From assembly GCA_001296005.1 (NCBI GenBank), contig LJHR01000037.1, forward strand, positions 1-64,000: a stretch of 64,000 nucleotides of DNA, in the 5' to 3' direction. The DNA comes from an alpha proteobacterium AAP38 (GTDB taxonomy: Bacteria > Pseudomonadota > Alphaproteobacteria > Azospirillales > Azospirillaceae). Below the pieces are notes generated by a model. It did not search any database. It saw only the letters and a list, made by a program, of their open reading frames with translations, and was not told the origin of the DNA. Shown here piece after piece: positions 18,431 through 27,865 of this stretch (positions within the stretch are counted from its first letter, which is position 1; each line of letters opens with the position of its first letter). The translations under genes and the position numbers were made by a program.

Positions 18431-19402
18431 ATGACCGATGGTACCGCCCCTTTCCTGATCGCCGATATCGGCGGCACCAACGCCCGCTTCGCCCTGGTCG
18501 GGCCGGCCGGCGCCCCCTATAATGAACAGGTGCTGCGCTGCGCCGATTATCCCACCTTGCAGGATGCAGCCTTCACCTATCTGAAGATGCAGGATCTGGT
18601 GGGCAAGGTGCAGGTTGCCACCTTTGCCGTCGCCTCCCCCGTGACGGGCGACCTGATCCGCATGACCAATCTGGCCTGGGAATTCTCCATCAAGGCCGTG
18701 GCCCATGATCTGGGTCTGGCCCGCCTGGACCTGATCAACGACTTCACCGCCGTGGCACTGGGCATCCCGGAACTGAAGCCGGAAGATTACGTGCAGGTGG
18801 GTGAGGGCGATCCCATCGGCGGCGCCCCCATCGCGGTTCTGGGGCCGGGATCGGGCTTGGGCGTTTCCGCCCTGGTGCCTGACAGCGCTGGTCATTTCAC
18901 GGCGCTCGCGACAGAGGGCGGGCATGTCACCATGGCCCCCATCACCGACCGCGAAAGTGCCGTCCTGGGACAGTTGCGCAAGCAGTTCGAACATGTCTCC
19001 GCCGAACGCCTCGTCTGCGGCCCCGGCCTCGTGAACCTTTATGAGACGCTCTGCTTCCTGGACGGGGTGGAGCCTGAAAAGCTGACCGCCGCCGAAATCT
19101 CCGACCGGGCCGTGGGCAAGCGTGACGCGATTTGCGTGGAAGCGCTGGACATGTTCTGCGCCATGCTGGGGTCCGTGGCCGGCAACCTCGCCTTGTCACT
19201 CGGCTCTAGAGGCGGCGTCTTCATCGCCGGCGGCATCATCCCCCGCTTCATGGCATGGTTCCAGCACAGCCGCTTCCGCAAGCGCTTCGTGGAAAAGGGC
19301 CGCATGCGCGCCTTCCTCGGCCCCATCCCCACCTATGTCGTGACCCACCCCTACCCGGCCTTCTTGGGCCTCGCCGCCCATGTGCGGCGCGTGGGGCGGT
19401 AA
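18431..19402 (+). CDS. glk: Glucokinase (ROK-independent, Glk type)
   Basis: The 323-residue enzyme carries the phosphate-binding loop FLIADIGGTNARFAL at the N-terminus, LINDFTAVALGIP with the catalytic Asp (about residue 103), and VLGPGSGLGVSAL. It phosphorylates glucose to glucose 6-phosphate with ATP. It is the last gene of the lacI-glk unit and completes the route from external glucan through GH15 and the hexose transporter. Repeat elements of families B and A start directly behind its stop. Confidence 0.94.
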   Translation: MTDGTAPFLIADIGGTNARFALVGPAGAPYNEQVLRCADYPTLQDAAFTYLKMQDLVGKVQVATFAVASPVTGDLIRMTNLAWEFSIKAVAHDLGLARLDLINDFTAVALGIPELKPEDYVQVGEGDPIGGAPIAVLGPGSGLGVSALVPDSAGHFTALATEGGHVTMAPITDRESAVLGQLRKQFEHVSAERLVCGPGLVNLYETLCFLDGVEPEKLTAAEISDRAVGKRDAICVEALDMFCAMLGSVAGNLALSLGSRGGVFIAGGIIPRFMAWFQHSRFRKRFVEKGRMRAFLGPIPTYVVTHPYPAFLGLAAHVRRVGR

Positions 19403-19512
19403 CACCAACGGTCATAACGAATGACCGTTGGTGCGGCGGCGACCGCCGCCGCACGGCCCATGCCGCGTGAAGCCAAGCCAACGGATGTTGGCGCCGGCGC
19501 TTGAGGCGCTGA
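19403..19512. repeat. Dispersed repeat family B, copy 1
   Basis: It starts right after the glk stop with CACCAACGGTCAT-AACGA-ATGACCGTTGGTG (arms perfect over 13 bp). GCGGCGACCGCCGCCGC, TGCCGCGTGAAGCCAAG, the hairpin GCCAAC-GGAT-GTTGGC and GCCGGCGCTTGAGG follow. Relatives lie at 50411 and 53256. Confidence 0.85.
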
Positions 19513-19561
19513 ACATAACTGTGTGACGGGGGTGTGTGACGTCACACCCTCGACCGTTGAT

Positions 19562-19698
19562 CCCTCACCCTCCCAAACGCTACCGCGTTCGGGCCCCTCC
19601 CTCTCCCGCCAAGCGGGCGAGGGACTAAGTTTCGCCCCTCGCCCACGAAGGTGGGAGAGGGAGGGGCCCATTGACGCCAGTCAATGGGAGGGTGAGGG
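19562..19698. repeat. Dispersed repeat family A, copy 2 (complete)
   Basis: Outer arms CCCTCACCCTCCCA and TGGGAGGGTGAGGG pair over 14 bp. Inside are side hairpin AACGC-TACC-GCGTT, a 17-bp main stem GGGCCCCTCCCTCTCCC with GGGAGAGGGAGGGGCCC, and side hairpin CCCATTGAC-GCCA-GTCAATGGG. It folds as a cloverleaf-like form between two converging genes. Confidence 0.88.
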
Positions 19699-19722
19699 CT
19701 ATACCCTACCCAGGGCAGTGCC

Positions 19723-20934
19723 CTACCCCGCCACCCCCATCGACACGATGAACACCACAAAGGTAATGCTGGTCATCAGCGTGATGAACAGCAGCGCCAC
19801 CGTGCGCCACAGTGCCCCGAAATTGGACAGGCGATAGGTGCCGCGCAGCTGAAAGAACATGTGCACCGGTGGCGCCAGCAGGATCAGTGACGCAATCGTC
19901 CCTTCCCATGTCGGCAAAAACTTGATCACCAGCGAGATGACGATGAACAGCAGCGACATAAAGGACAGGGAATAGAGCGAGAAGATGGCATGGTCATACA
20001 TGGCCACACCACGCTTCCAGAAGAACAGCAGCCATAGGAACGGCAGCGAGATGGGGATCAGAAGCCAGGAGAACTTATAGGCCGTGTTCTGCATCTTATA
20101 GAGCAGCAGTTCCGGATTCTTCAGCTTCTTCTTGATCTTGGCTTCAAGCTCCGGGTTACCGATATTGATGTTCAGGTCTTCATCGAAATTACGGACCAGC
20201 ATGTCCGACAGGTTCTCGGTGGTGACGGGGCCATTGGTGACGACCTTGGGCAGGTCAGGCACACCCGGCTTCTCCCCCGGCTTGGGCGGGGTGGGGGGCA
20301 CGATGGCGACACCGGCGGCGGCCAGGGCCGCATCGATGGCCTCCACCGATTTCGTCGCCGTTTCCAGGCGCCGCTGCGCCCGGTCGCGCTGCTTGGTCTC
20401 GGCCTTCACATCCTCTCCGGCGCCAAGCGCCTGGGCCAGCTCCGCCTCCGCCTCCGCCAGATCGGCGCGCGCCTCTTCCAGACCCTGGCGGGCATGAGTC
20501 AGGGCCTCGCGCTGTTCCTCTGCCGGTATGGCCACCGGCACATTCGTGCTGATGCCCAGCAGGGAGAAACTCATGAACATCACGAAGACCGAGAACAGGA
20601 ACATGGCCATGGGCGTGACATAGCGCGCCCGGTGGCCATGGATGTAATCATAGGTCAGTTTGCCGGGCTTGAACGCCAGCAGCGGCAGGGTGCGCCAGGC
20701 CTTGCTGTCAAAATGCAGGATGCCGTGGAAGAATTCCTCCACGATATGCAGCATGGACCGGTGTAGATGACCCGCCTGACCACAGGCGTGACAGAAATTG
20801 CCAGTCAGTCTGGTGCCGCAATTGGCACAAGCACCATGCGCCCCGTGCCCGTGCTTGCCGCTTTCGCCCTCAATGGCCGCCGCCGCCATGCCCGCCGTGG
20901 CCATGGCGCCCACAGATTCGATCCCGTCGCTCAT
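19723..20934 (-). CDS. DUF3667-type membrane protein with zinc ribbon and coiled coil
   Basis: The 403-residue protein begins with a CANC...CHAC zinc-ribbon (about residues 37-55). The DUF3667 core follows (LLAFKPGKLTYDYIHGHRARYVTP in two pieces) with a first helix, then about 75 residues predicted to be coiled coil (EEQREALTHARQ onward, rich in E/A/R/Q), then four more helices at the C-terminus. Start 20934 gives the shortest leader to the zinc ribbon and has GGGGG upstream; the frame is open to 20997. Function of the family is unknown. It lies 3' of the HlyD-type adaptor on the same strand, about 95 bases away. Confidence 0.75.
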   Translation of the reverse strand: MSDGIESVGAMATAGMAAAAIEGESGKHGHGAHGACANCGTRLTGNFCHACGQAGHLHRSMLHIVEEFFHGILHFDSKAWRTLPLLAFKPGKLTYDYIHGHRARYVTPMAMFLFSVFVMFMSFSLLGISTNVPVAIPAEEQREALTHARQGLEEARADLAEAEAELAQALGAGEDVKAETKQRDRAQRRLETATKSVEAIDAALAAAGVAIVPPTPPKPGEKPGVPDLPKVVTNGPVTTENLSDMLVRNFDEDLNINIGNPELEAKIKKKLKNPELLLYKMQNTAYKFSWLLIPISLPFLWLLFFWKRGVAMYDHAIFSLYSLSFMSLLFIVISLVIKFLPTWEGTIASLILLAPPVHMFFQLRGTYRLSNFGALWRTVALLFITLMTSITFVVFIVSMGVAG

Positions 20935-21027
20935 GCAATCCCCCGTCCCCACGCAAGGCGCAGGGTGCCAGGGAAACCCTATGAAGATCAAGGACAAGCG
21001 TGGGGCAACGCCCGTCTACATCACCGA

Positions 21028-22095
21028 TCAGCTCACCTTAGGGTCCAGTTCGACCTCCTGCCCCTCGCGCAGCCTTTCCGCCCCACGCACCACGGTGCGG
21101 TCGCCATCGCGGACATCGCCCGTCACCTGTACCCAGTCGCCGATGCTGGTCCCGGTCTTCACGGCCACCCGCTCGGCCTTGTTCTGGGCATTGATGCGGA
21201 ACAGCCAGGTGCCGTCCCCGCGCAGGACCAGGGCGTCGCGATGCACCGCCACCACCTGTTCGGCGGTGGCCGAGGGCAGGCCGACCTTGACCGCCGACCC
21301 GACGATCCAGTTCGCCTCCCCGCGCGGCAGGGCCACCCGCACCTCGAAGGTCCGCGACTGCGCCTCGCCGATGCCGATGATGCGCGTCACCTTGCCCTGG
21401 GCCGGCTGGCCTTCGACATCCAGGGAAACGCTGATCCCTTCGCTCAGGTGGCGGGCGATGGAAACCGGCGCCTGCGCCCGCACCTCCACCTGATCAACCG
21501 CCACCAGCCGCGCCACCTTCACGCCGGGGGCGGAATATTCACCGACCTCCAGCATGCGCGCCGCCACTTGGCCCCCGAACGGCGCCTTCACGACGGTGCG
21601 TTCGATCTCCAGGGCGGTGCGGTCGCGGCTGGCCTGGGCGCGGACCAGATCCTGGACCAGGACGTCGCGGCGGCTATTGGCCTCCTCCAGCTTGACGATG
21701 GTCGCCGTACCGCGCTCGGCCAACTGCCGCTGCCGCTCCAACTCGCGTTCCTGGAACGTCAACTGGCTTTGCAGGCTTTTGATCTGCGCCTCATACTGGC
21801 GCAGTTCCAGGCGCAGCAGCCGGTCATCGACCCGCGCCAATGCCTCGCCCGCCGCCAGCTTCGTGCCGGCTTCGGCCACCCAGGTCACCCGCCCCGACAC
21901 TTCCGCTGCCACATCCGCATCCTGGCGCGACATCACGCTGCCCGGCACCTGCAGCACCGGCGCCATCTGCCGCAGGCTGGCCGCCTCCACCTTCACCTTG
22001 GCGGCGGGTGCCGGCGCCTGCTGCGCGCTTGCCGGCAGCACAAAAGCACCCAGCAACAGGGCGGCGGCGATCTGATGCGCTATGCGGCGGGTCAT
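21028..22095 (-). CDS. Orphan HlyD/RND-type membrane fusion protein
   Basis: The 355-residue periplasmic adaptor has a signal peptide (MTRRIAHQIAAALLLGAF...). A barrel-sandwich half follows (DADVAAEVSGRVTWVAEAGTK, split across about residues 55-75), then a helical hairpin (about 90-165), the second lipoyl half and a beta-barrel region. Adaptors link an inner-membrane RND or ABC pump to an outer-membrane channel. Neither pump nor channel gene is present on either side here, which is unusual. ATG 22095 is preferred over 22113 since GAGG precedes it and the leader follows at once. Confidence 0.8.
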   Translation of the reverse strand: MTRRIAHQIAAALLLGAFVLPASAQQAPAPAAKVKVEAASLRQMAPVLQVPGSVMSRQDADVAAEVSGRVTWVAEAGTKLAAGEALARVDDRLLRLELRQYEAQIKSLQSQLTFQERELERQRQLAERGTATIVKLEEANSRRDVLVQDLVRAQASRDRTALEIERTVVKAPFGGQVAARMLEVGEYSAPGVKVARLVAVDQVEVRAQAPVSIARHLSEGISVSLDVEGQPAQGKVTRIIGIGEAQSRTFEVRVALPRGEANWIVGSAVKVGLPSATAEQVVAVHRDALVLRGDGTWLFRINAQNKAERVAVKTGTSIGDWVQVTGDVRDGDRTVVRGAERLREGQEVELDPKVS

Positions 22096-22189
22096 GGCGA
22101 TGTCCTCGAACATGGTTTACAGCATCCTTGTAATCAAAACCCCGTTACCTGCGGGTTTCGAACTGTAACGGGGATGTAAAGCCGTCCTT

Positions 22190-22293
22190 CCCTCACCCTC
22201 CCGTCAAGCGGGAAAGGGGCCAAACTTCACCCCTCGCCCACGAACGTGGGAGAGGGAGGGGCCCAAGCCTGCAAAGGCTTGGGAGGGTGAGGG
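22190..22293. repeat. Dispersed repeat family A, copy 3
   Basis: Outer arms CCCTCACCCTCCC and GGGAGGGTGAGGG are kept. The left side hairpin is missing. The right side hairpin is CCCAAGCCT-GCAA-AGGCTTGGG, quite unlike copy 2 in sequence but fully paired. It lies in the divergent region between the adaptor gene and hutG. Confidence 0.85.
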
Positions 22294-22346
22294 AACAACC
22301 GATCCCAAGGCAAAGATAACCCGCCCCGGAACAGGAGAACCCAACC

Positions 22347-23171
22347 ATGGACCAGGACTGGCTGATCATCCATCAGGGCACCGCCCCCCTGATCCTCTCC
22401 ATCCCGCACGCCGGAACGGAGATTGAGTGGGCGTTGGAGGATACGCTGGCCGATCCCTGGCGGGCGCGCAAGGATGCCGACTGGTGGGTGGGGCAGCTCT
22501 ATTTCTTCGCCCGCGACCTGGGCGCCACCATCGTGCAGACCAGCCTGTCGCGCACCATGATCGACGTGAATCGCCCGCCCGACGGTGCCTCGCTCTATCC
22601 CGGACAGGCCACGACCGACCTGTGTCCGCTGACCACGTTTGACGGCGAACCGCTCTACAATCCCGGCCAGGAACCCGACGCGATGGAGGTGCTGCGCCGG
22701 CGGGAGCTGTTCCACGCCCCCTATCACGCCGCCTTGATGGCCGAAATCCTGCGACTGCGCCGCACATATCCGCGCGTGGTGCTGTACGACTGCCACTCCA
22801 TCCGCTCCTGGGTGCCGCGCCTGTTCGACGGTTTGCTGCCGCATTTCAACATTGGCACGTTCGAAGGCAAAAGCTGCGATCCCGGCCTGACCCGCGTGAT
22901 TGAGGCGGCGTGTGACGCCACACAGTTCACCCGCGTCACCAATGGCCGCTTCAAGGGCGGCTATATCACCCGCCATTACGGACAACCCGCCAAGGGCGTG
23001 CATGCGGTGCAGATGGAGCTGGCGACACGCGGCTATCTGCTGGAACCAGACGACGATCCCGCGCCCGACAATTGGCCCCCCGCCTATGACACGGCGTATG
23101 CCGCACCTATGGAAAAGGCCCTGCGCACCATCCTGACCGCCTGCATCGGCTGGGCGACGGACCCCAAGTAA
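22347..23171 (+). CDS. hutG: N-formylglutamate deformylase
   Basis: The 274-residue protein is of the N-formylglutamate amidohydrolase family: LILSIPHAGTE at the N-terminus, TSLSRTMIDVNR, and VVLYDCHSIRS with metal-binding His residues. It hydrolyses N-formylglutamate to glutamate and formate, the last step of the five-step histidine route that uses HutF. AGGAG precedes ATG 22347. It is followed after 12 bases by hutU, forming an operon. hutH, hutI and hutF are not in the window. Confidence 0.92.
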   Translation: MDQDWLIIHQGTAPLILSIPHAGTEIEWALEDTLADPWRARKDADWWVGQLYFFARDLGATIVQTSLSRTMIDVNRPPDGASLYPGQATTDLCPLTTFDGEPLYNPGQEPDAMEVLRRRELFHAPYHAALMAEILRLRRTYPRVVLYDCHSIRSWVPRLFDGLLPHFNIGTFEGKSCDPGLTRVIEAACDATQFTRVTNGRFKGGYITRHYGQPAKGVHAVQMELATRGYLLEPDDDPAPDNWPPAYDTAYAAPMEKALRTILTACIGWATDPK

Positions 23172-23183
23172 CCGAGGGAAAAC

Positions 23184-24851
23184 ATGTCTCGCATCGACAA
23201 TACCCGCGTGATCCGCGCCCCCCACGGCACCGACCGCACCGCCAAGTCCTGGTTGACGGAAGCCGCCTTGCGCATGCTGATGAACAACCTTGACCCCGAC
23301 GTGGCCGAACGGCCCGAAGAACTGGTGGTCTATGGCGGCATTGGCCGCGCCGCGCGCGACTGGGCCAGCTTCGACCGCATCGTCGCGGCGCTGCGCGAAC
23401 TGGAGGATGACCAGACCCTGCTGGTGCAATCGGGCAAGCCGGTCGGCGTGTTCCGCACCCATACCGACGCCCCGCGCGTCCTGATCGCCAATTCCAACCT
23501 CGTCCCCCATTGGGCCACTTGGGACAAGTTCCATGAGCTGGATGCCAAGGGCCTGATGATGTACGGCCAGATGACGGCGGGCAGCTGGATCTATATTGGC
23601 ACCCAGGGCATCGTCCAGGGCACCTATGAGACGTTCGTGGAGGTTGGCCGCCGCCATTATGGCGGCAACCTGGCGGGCCGCTGGATCCTGACCGGCGGTC
23701 TGGGCGGCATGGGCGGGGCACAGCCGCTAGCCGCCGTGATGGCCGGTGCATCGTGCCTGGCCGTCGAATGTCAGCCCTCGCGCATCGACATGCGCCTGCG
23801 CACCGGTTACCTGGACCGCGCCACCGACAGCCTGGATGAGGCGCTGTCCATCATCGATGAAAGCTGCAAGGCCAAAAAGCCGGTCTCTGTCGGCCTGCTG
23901 GGCAATGCGGCGGATGTGTTCCCCGAACTGGTCCGCCGTGGCGTGCGCCCCGATGCCGTCACCGACCAGACCTCCGCCCATGATCCGATCAACGGCTACC
24001 TGCCCGCCGGCTGGACGCTCGATCAATGGCTGAAGGCGCGCGAAGACGACCCCAAGAGCGTGGAGAAGGCATCGCGCGCCTCCATGGCCGTGCAGGTCAG
24101 CGCCATGCTGGATTTCTGGAAGGCCGGCGTGCCCACCCTGGATTACGGCAACAATATCCGGCAGATGGCACTGGAAGAAGGCGTGGCCGACGCCTTTGCC
24201 TTCCCCGGCTTCGTGCCCGCCTATATCCGCCCGCTTTTCTGTCGCGGCATCGGTCCCTTCCGCTGGGCGGCCCTGTCCGGCGACCCGGAAGATATCTACA
24301 AGACCGACGCCAAGGTGAAGGAACTGCTGCCCGACAACGCCCACCTGCATAACTGGCTGGACATGGCGCGGGAAAAGATCAAGTTCCAGGGCCTGCCCGC
24401 CCGCATCTGCTGGGTCGGTCTGGGCGACCGCCACCGTCTGGCGCTGGCCTTCAACGAGATGGTGGCCAAGGGCGAACTGAAGGCCCCCGTGGTCATCGGT
24501 CGCGACCATCTGGACAGCGGCTCCGTCGCCTCCCCCAACCGGGAGACGGAGGCCATGCTGGACGGTTCCGACGCCGTCTCCGACTGGCCCCTGCTGAACG
24601 CCCTGCTCAACACCGCCTCGGGTGCCACCTGGGTATCGCTGCACCATGGCGGCGGTGTCGGCATGGGCTTCTCCCAGCATAGCGGCGTCGTCATCGTCGC
24701 CGATGGCACCGACGCCGCGGCCCGCCGCCTGGAACGGGTCCTGTGGAACGACCCCGCCACCGGCGTCATGCGCCACGCCGACGCCGGCTACGACATCGCG
24801 AAGGACTGCGCACGGGAAAAGGGCCTGAACCTGCCGGGGATCTTGGGGTAA
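23184..24851 (+). CDS. hutU: Urocanate hydratase
   Basis: The 555-residue cytosolic enzyme uses NAD+ as an electrophile to hydrate urocanate to imidazolonepropionate. Seen are [16 protein letters not shown], the NAD loop [13 protein letters not shown], the DQTSAHDP region, and [17 protein letters not shown] near the C-terminus. Length is normal for the family (about 555). It follows hutG with GAGGG ahead of its ATG. Confidence 0.95.
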   Translation: MSRIDNTRVIRAPHGTDRTAKSWLTEAALRMLMNNLDPDVAERPEELVVYGGIGRAARDWASFDRIVAALRELEDDQTLLVQSGKPVGVFRTHTDAPRVLIANSNLVPHWATWDKFHELDAKGLMMYGQMTAGSWIYIGTQGIVQGTYETFVEVGRRHYGGNLAGRWILTGGLGGMGGAQPLAAVMAGASCLAVECQPSRIDMRLRTGYLDRATDSLDEALSIIDESCKAKKPVSVGLLGNAADVFPELVRRGVRPDAVTDQTSAHDPINGYLPAGWTLDQWLKAREDDPKSVEKASRASMAVQVSAMLDFWKAGVPTLDYGNNIRQMALEEGVADAFAFPGFVPAYIRPLFCRGIGPFRWAALSGDPEDIYKTDAKVKELLPDNAHLHNWLDMAREKIKFQGLPARICWVGLGDRHRLALAFNEMVAKGELKAPVVIGRDHLDSGSVASPNRETEAMLDGSDAVSDWPLLNALLNTASGATWVSLHHGGGVGMGFSQHSGVVIVADGTDAAARRLERVLWNDPATGVMRHADAGYDIAKDCAREKGLNLPGILG

Positions 24852-24950
24852 GGGGGCCTGCCCGACGTACCTGTGACGGCCCTCATTGCATCCGTTGGGG
24901 CGCATGATAGCGTGGGGCGACTTCCGCCCCCGCCTCCCGGTGCCCGCCCC

Positions 24951-25982
24951 ATGGTCTCCCTGCCGGAAAGCCCCGCCCTTCCCACCCCGTCCACCCCCAT
25001 CTGGCGGCATGTCCGCGCCTGGGTCCTGGTGCTGCTGATCGGCAGCACGCTGGGCTTTCCCATAGCACATTGGGCTGGCGTCTCGCTGCCCGTCTCCATG
25101 GTGCATGGCGCCTTTATCGGCGGCCTGTGTCTGGCCTTCAAACATGGGTTGCTGCTGCGCACCTCGCGTGACCGTATTGCCGATCTGCCGCGCGGGCGCG
25201 CCCTGCTGGCGCTCTACGCCACCTATATAATGCTGATCCTGCTGGGAATCGCGCTGGCCCTGTCGACGGAGGCGCTGGTCGGCATGGATGGGGATGACAG
25301 CCCCAATATCGATTTCTTCCAGGTCTTCACCTATGCCGCCGCCTCCGTCATCCTGTTGCTGCTGCTGGACCAGAGCCGCAGCCTGATTGGCAATCAGGTG
25401 TTCTTCGCCCTGATCACAGGCCGCTATGCCCGCCCGCTGGAGGAACAGCGCCTGTTCCTGGCCATCGACATGGCCAATTCCACGGCGCTGGCGGCCCGGC
25501 TGGGCGATCGGGAGGCTATGCGCATCGTGGGCCGTTTCCTGCACGCCCTGGGTGAGCCGGTTCGCGCCCATGGCGGCTCCATCGACAAATATGTGGGCGA
25601 TCAGGCCATCATCAGCTGGCGATTGACCCCGCAACGCCCCGACGCGCCGGCCCTGGCCTGTGCGCTCGCCATCCGCCGCACCCTGACGGCGCTGCGGCGG
25701 GATATGGGGGTGGAGCTTGGCTTCCGCATCACCCTCCATGCCGGCCCGGTGATCGTGGCACAGGTGGGGGATCAACGCCGCGAGATCACCTATTTCGGCG
25801 ACACGATCAATTCTCTGTCCCGCCTGGACGCCATCGCCAAGGAGGCGGGCCGCGACCTGATCCTGACCGCCGATGGCTGGCAGCGCTGCCGCCCCGTCCT
25901 GGGCGTAACCCCCCTCCCCCTCGGTCCCGTCATCCTGCGCGGACGGGAAGCACCGCTGGAGATTTTGGGGGTGGAAGGGTAA
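24951..25982 (+). CDS. Membrane-anchored class III adenylate/guanylate cyclase
   Basis: The 343-residue form starts at ATG 24951; GTG 24873 is also in frame and neither start has a clear ribosome site. Four or five helices (about residues 20-145) precede one class III catalytic domain (about 165-340). Both metal-binding Asp residues are present (FLAIDMANSTALA and SIDKYVGDQAI, the latter also holding the substrate Lys). So are the transition-state Asn and Arg (FGDTINSLSRL), so an active homodimer is expected. Whether ATP or GTP is the substrate is not settled. It is alone on its strand, after hutU. Confidence 0.85.
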   Translation: MVSLPESPALPTPSTPIWRHVRAWVLVLLIGSTLGFPIAHWAGVSLPVSMVHGAFIGGLCLAFKHGLLLRTSRDRIADLPRGRALLALYATYIMLILLGIALALSTEALVGMDGDDSPNIDFFQVFTYAAASVILLLLLDQSRSLIGNQVFFALITGRYARPLEEQRLFLAIDMANSTALAARLGDREAMRIVGRFLHALGEPVRAHGGSIDKYVGDQAIISWRLTPQRPDAPALACALAIRRTLTALRRDMGVELGFRITLHAGPVIVAQVGDQRREITYFGDTINSLSRLDAIAKEAGRDLILTADGWQRCRPVLGVTPLPLGPVILRGREAPLEILGVEG

Positions 25983-25989
25983 CCATCCC

Positions 25990-27246
25990 TCACACCATCC
26001 AGAATGAAGCCGCCCCCGCCGTGACGGCGGCCAGGCTGGGGATGCCAACGGACAGGCCCAGGCTGCGGCCACCCACACTGCCGGCCATGACCGATTTGGT
26101 GATGGTATTGACGCCCACGGCCAGAAGGATGCAGGCGGCGGCCAGGGACAGGCTTTCCGGCTTGGTGCCCAGGCGCGCCATGGCGACGGTGATGGCATCG
26201 ACATCGGCGATGCCGGCAGCAGCAGCGGCGACCAGCAGGCCCGCATCGCCCACGAAACGCTGGATCAGTTCGGCCGCCACCAGAACCAGGGCGATGAAGC
26301 CCGCCAGTTTCAAGGCGGTACCCAGTTCCAGCGGGTTGGACAAAGCCGGGGTCGTATCCTCCGGCCCCGTGCCGTCGCGGCGCAGCAGGATCAGGGCGGA
26401 AAGGCCCATCACGGCCAGCGCCGCCCCGGCGGGCGCCACCAGCGGCAGCATCAGCGCCCGGTTCAGGATCAGGGCAACCAGCAGCACACGCAGCACGCTG
26501 ACCATGCCGGACAGCAGAATGCCGGCAGCCAGCAGGGGCGACGCCGCCGGCTGCGCCTTGGCCACGCGCGACAGGGTCAGCGTGGTGGCGGTGGAGGAGG
26601 CAAGGCCGCCGGCCAATGCTGCTACCAGCACGCCACGCTTTTCCCCGAACAGCTTCACCGCCACATAGCCACCGAAGGAAATGGCGGCGATCAGGATAGC
26701 CAGGAGCCAGATCTCCGCGGGGTTCAGCACGCCCCAGGGATCGACGGGACCATTGGGCAGGACGGGCAGGGCCAGAAAACTCATCACTGCCAGGATCAGG
26801 ACGGCACGGATTTCCACCCATTGCAGTCGCCGCAGCCATTCATGCAGCGGATCACGCAGGGCCAGCAGCAGGGTCGCGGCCACACCCGCCGCCACAGCGA
26901 CGCGGATTTCCCCCAGCATGGCATAGGCACCCAGCAGGAAGACCAGCAGGCCGGAGACGACACCGGTAACTGAATTCTTGCCCTCTTCCCGCGATTCCAG
27001 CCAGTGGAAGGCCGTGAATGCACCCGCAAAGCCCAGGAAGGAGAGGCCCAGGAACAGGAGATTGTCCAGCCCATGCGCTAGCGCGCCGGCCACACCGCCC
27101 AGCAGGCCCGACAGCGCAAAGGTGCGCAGGCCCGCCGCGCGCTGCCCATCGGCCAGATCGCGCGACCGCCAGCCCCGTTCCAGCCCGACCAGCAGGCCGA
27201 TGGCCAGCGCCGTGCCCAGACGCATCAGGATTTCAAGATCGTGCAA
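25990..27246 (-). CDS. MgtC/SapB plus DUF4010 integral membrane protein
   Basis: The 418-residue protein has an N-terminal MgtC-like half (LGTALAIGLLVGLERGWRSRD, split around residue 20) and a C-terminal DUF4010 half (GLASSTATTLTLSRVAK; GIADVDAITVAMARLG), with about 12 helices. The family is widespread, without an agreed biochemical role; a link to Mg2+ or general ion stress is assumed from MgtC. The TTG start at 27246 has GGGGAG eight bases ahead and keeps the MgtC-type N-terminus; ATG 27225 is the alternative. It converges with the cyclase gene. Confidence 0.8.
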   Translation of the reverse strand: MHDLEILMRLGTALAIGLLVGLERGWRSRDLADGQRAAGLRTFALSGLLGGVAGALAHGLDNLLFLGLSFLGFAGAFTAFHWLESREEGKNSVTGVVSGLLVFLLGAYAMLGEIRVAVAAGVAATLLLALRDPLHEWLRRLQWVEIRAVLILAVMSFLALPVLPNGPVDPWGVLNPAEIWLLAILIAAISFGGYVAVKLFGEKRGVLVAALAGGLASSTATTLTLSRVAKAQPAASPLLAAGILLSGMVSVLRVLLVALILNRALMLPLVAPAGAALAVMGLSALILLRRDGTGPEDTTPALSNPLELGTALKLAGFIALVLVAAELIQRFVGDAGLLVAAAAAGIADVDAITVAMARLGTKPESLSLAAACILLAVGVNTITKSVMAGSVGGRSLGLSVGIPSLAAVTAGAASFWMV

Positions 27247-27316
27247 GGCTCAAGCTCCCCATTTGCGGGGCACAGCATGCGACGGGCGGCAGGGAAAGGG
27301 CAAGCAGGCGGAGGGG

Positions 27317-27375
27317 TTAGAGTTTGTCGTGTGATTCACGCTTCAAATGTACCCATTTGAAGCGATCACACTCTA
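27317..27375. repeat. Dispersed repeat family C, copy 1
   Basis: On the minus strand it reads TAGAGT-GTGTGAT-CGCTTCAAATG with the matching arms CATTTGAAGCG, ATCACAC and ACTCTAA. The inner arms pair over 11 bp without mismatch. The terminal TAG is the stop codon of the PilZ gene. The partner copy is at 52966. Confidence 0.85.
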
Positions 27376-27711
27376 CGCCCGCGCCAGCGAGTGGTTGAAC
27401 AGTTCCAGCAGCAGCGGGAAGGCCGACAGCCGGTCCACCAGCATGACGCCCAGTGCCCCCCCATCCTCATGATCGACATGGCGGATGGTGACGGGCAGAC
27501 GGGCCCAGCTATGCCCGTCGGGGCGCAGGATCGTGACATCCACACGCTGTCCCACGATGAAACCACCGGCCTGTTCCGGACGGACGCGCAGGCCCCCGAA
27601 CGACCAGTCAAGCAGACGGGACGGGCGGCCGGCAACCATCAGGAAGATGGGTTCTGTCGGGTTACGCGGATGTATCCGGCGTTCGGCCGGGGTGTCGGAC
27701 ATGGCAATCAT
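27373..27711 (-). CDS. PilZ-domain protein
   Basis: A small cytosolic protein of about 112 residues. It has ERRIHPRNP (the RxxxR half of the c-di-GMP site) and LDWSFGGLRV (the D-x-S-x-x-G half), so cyclic di-GMP binding is expected. Partner unknown; it is a stand-alone PilZ of the size that acts as an adaptor. The start is uncertain: 27711 (MIAM...) or 27702 (MSDT...), neither with a clear Shine-Dalgarno. The frame extends to 27840 but crosses the terminator of the TonB receptor gene, so that longer form is rejected. The stop lies inside repeat C. Confidence 0.78.
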   Translation of the reverse strand: MIAMSDTPAERRIHPRNPTEPIFLMVAGRPSRLLDWSFGGLRVRPEQAGGFIVGQRVDVTILRPDGHSWARLPVTIRHVDHEDGGALGVMLVDRLSAFPLLLELFNHSLARA

Positions 27712-27807
27712 GAACGCAATTTTACCAAAATACCTGTCAATCCGATACTGCCCAGAGGAAATAGAAAGATCATTACCGGCCCCGGCGGCTGCAAGGCTGC
27801 CATAACG

Positions 27808-27834
27808 AAAAAAGGCGGCCCGAAGGCCGCCTTT
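27808..27834 (-). terminator. Rho-independent terminator of the TonB receptor gene
   Basis: AAAGGCGGCC-CGAA-GGCCGCCTTT is a perfect 10-bp stem with a tetraloop. On the minus strand it is followed by a run of T. It starts 32 bases after the receptor stop. Confidence 0.9.
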
Positions 27835-27865
27835 CCCCAACTCATTGATCCTGCTTGAAGAAGGA

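Noticed and set aside
19403-19698. Possible CRISPR or phage attachment site behind glk
   Set aside because: There are no regularly spaced direct repeats and no integrase gene. The structures belong to repeat families A and B found elsewhere in the window.
23727-26246. 839-codon minus-strand frame
   Set aside because: It spans the complement of hutU and the cyclase gene and joins unrelated regions.
27712-27840. Longer start for the PilZ protein
   Set aside because: It would place the coding region across the receptor gene's terminator and adds residues unlike PilZ proteins.
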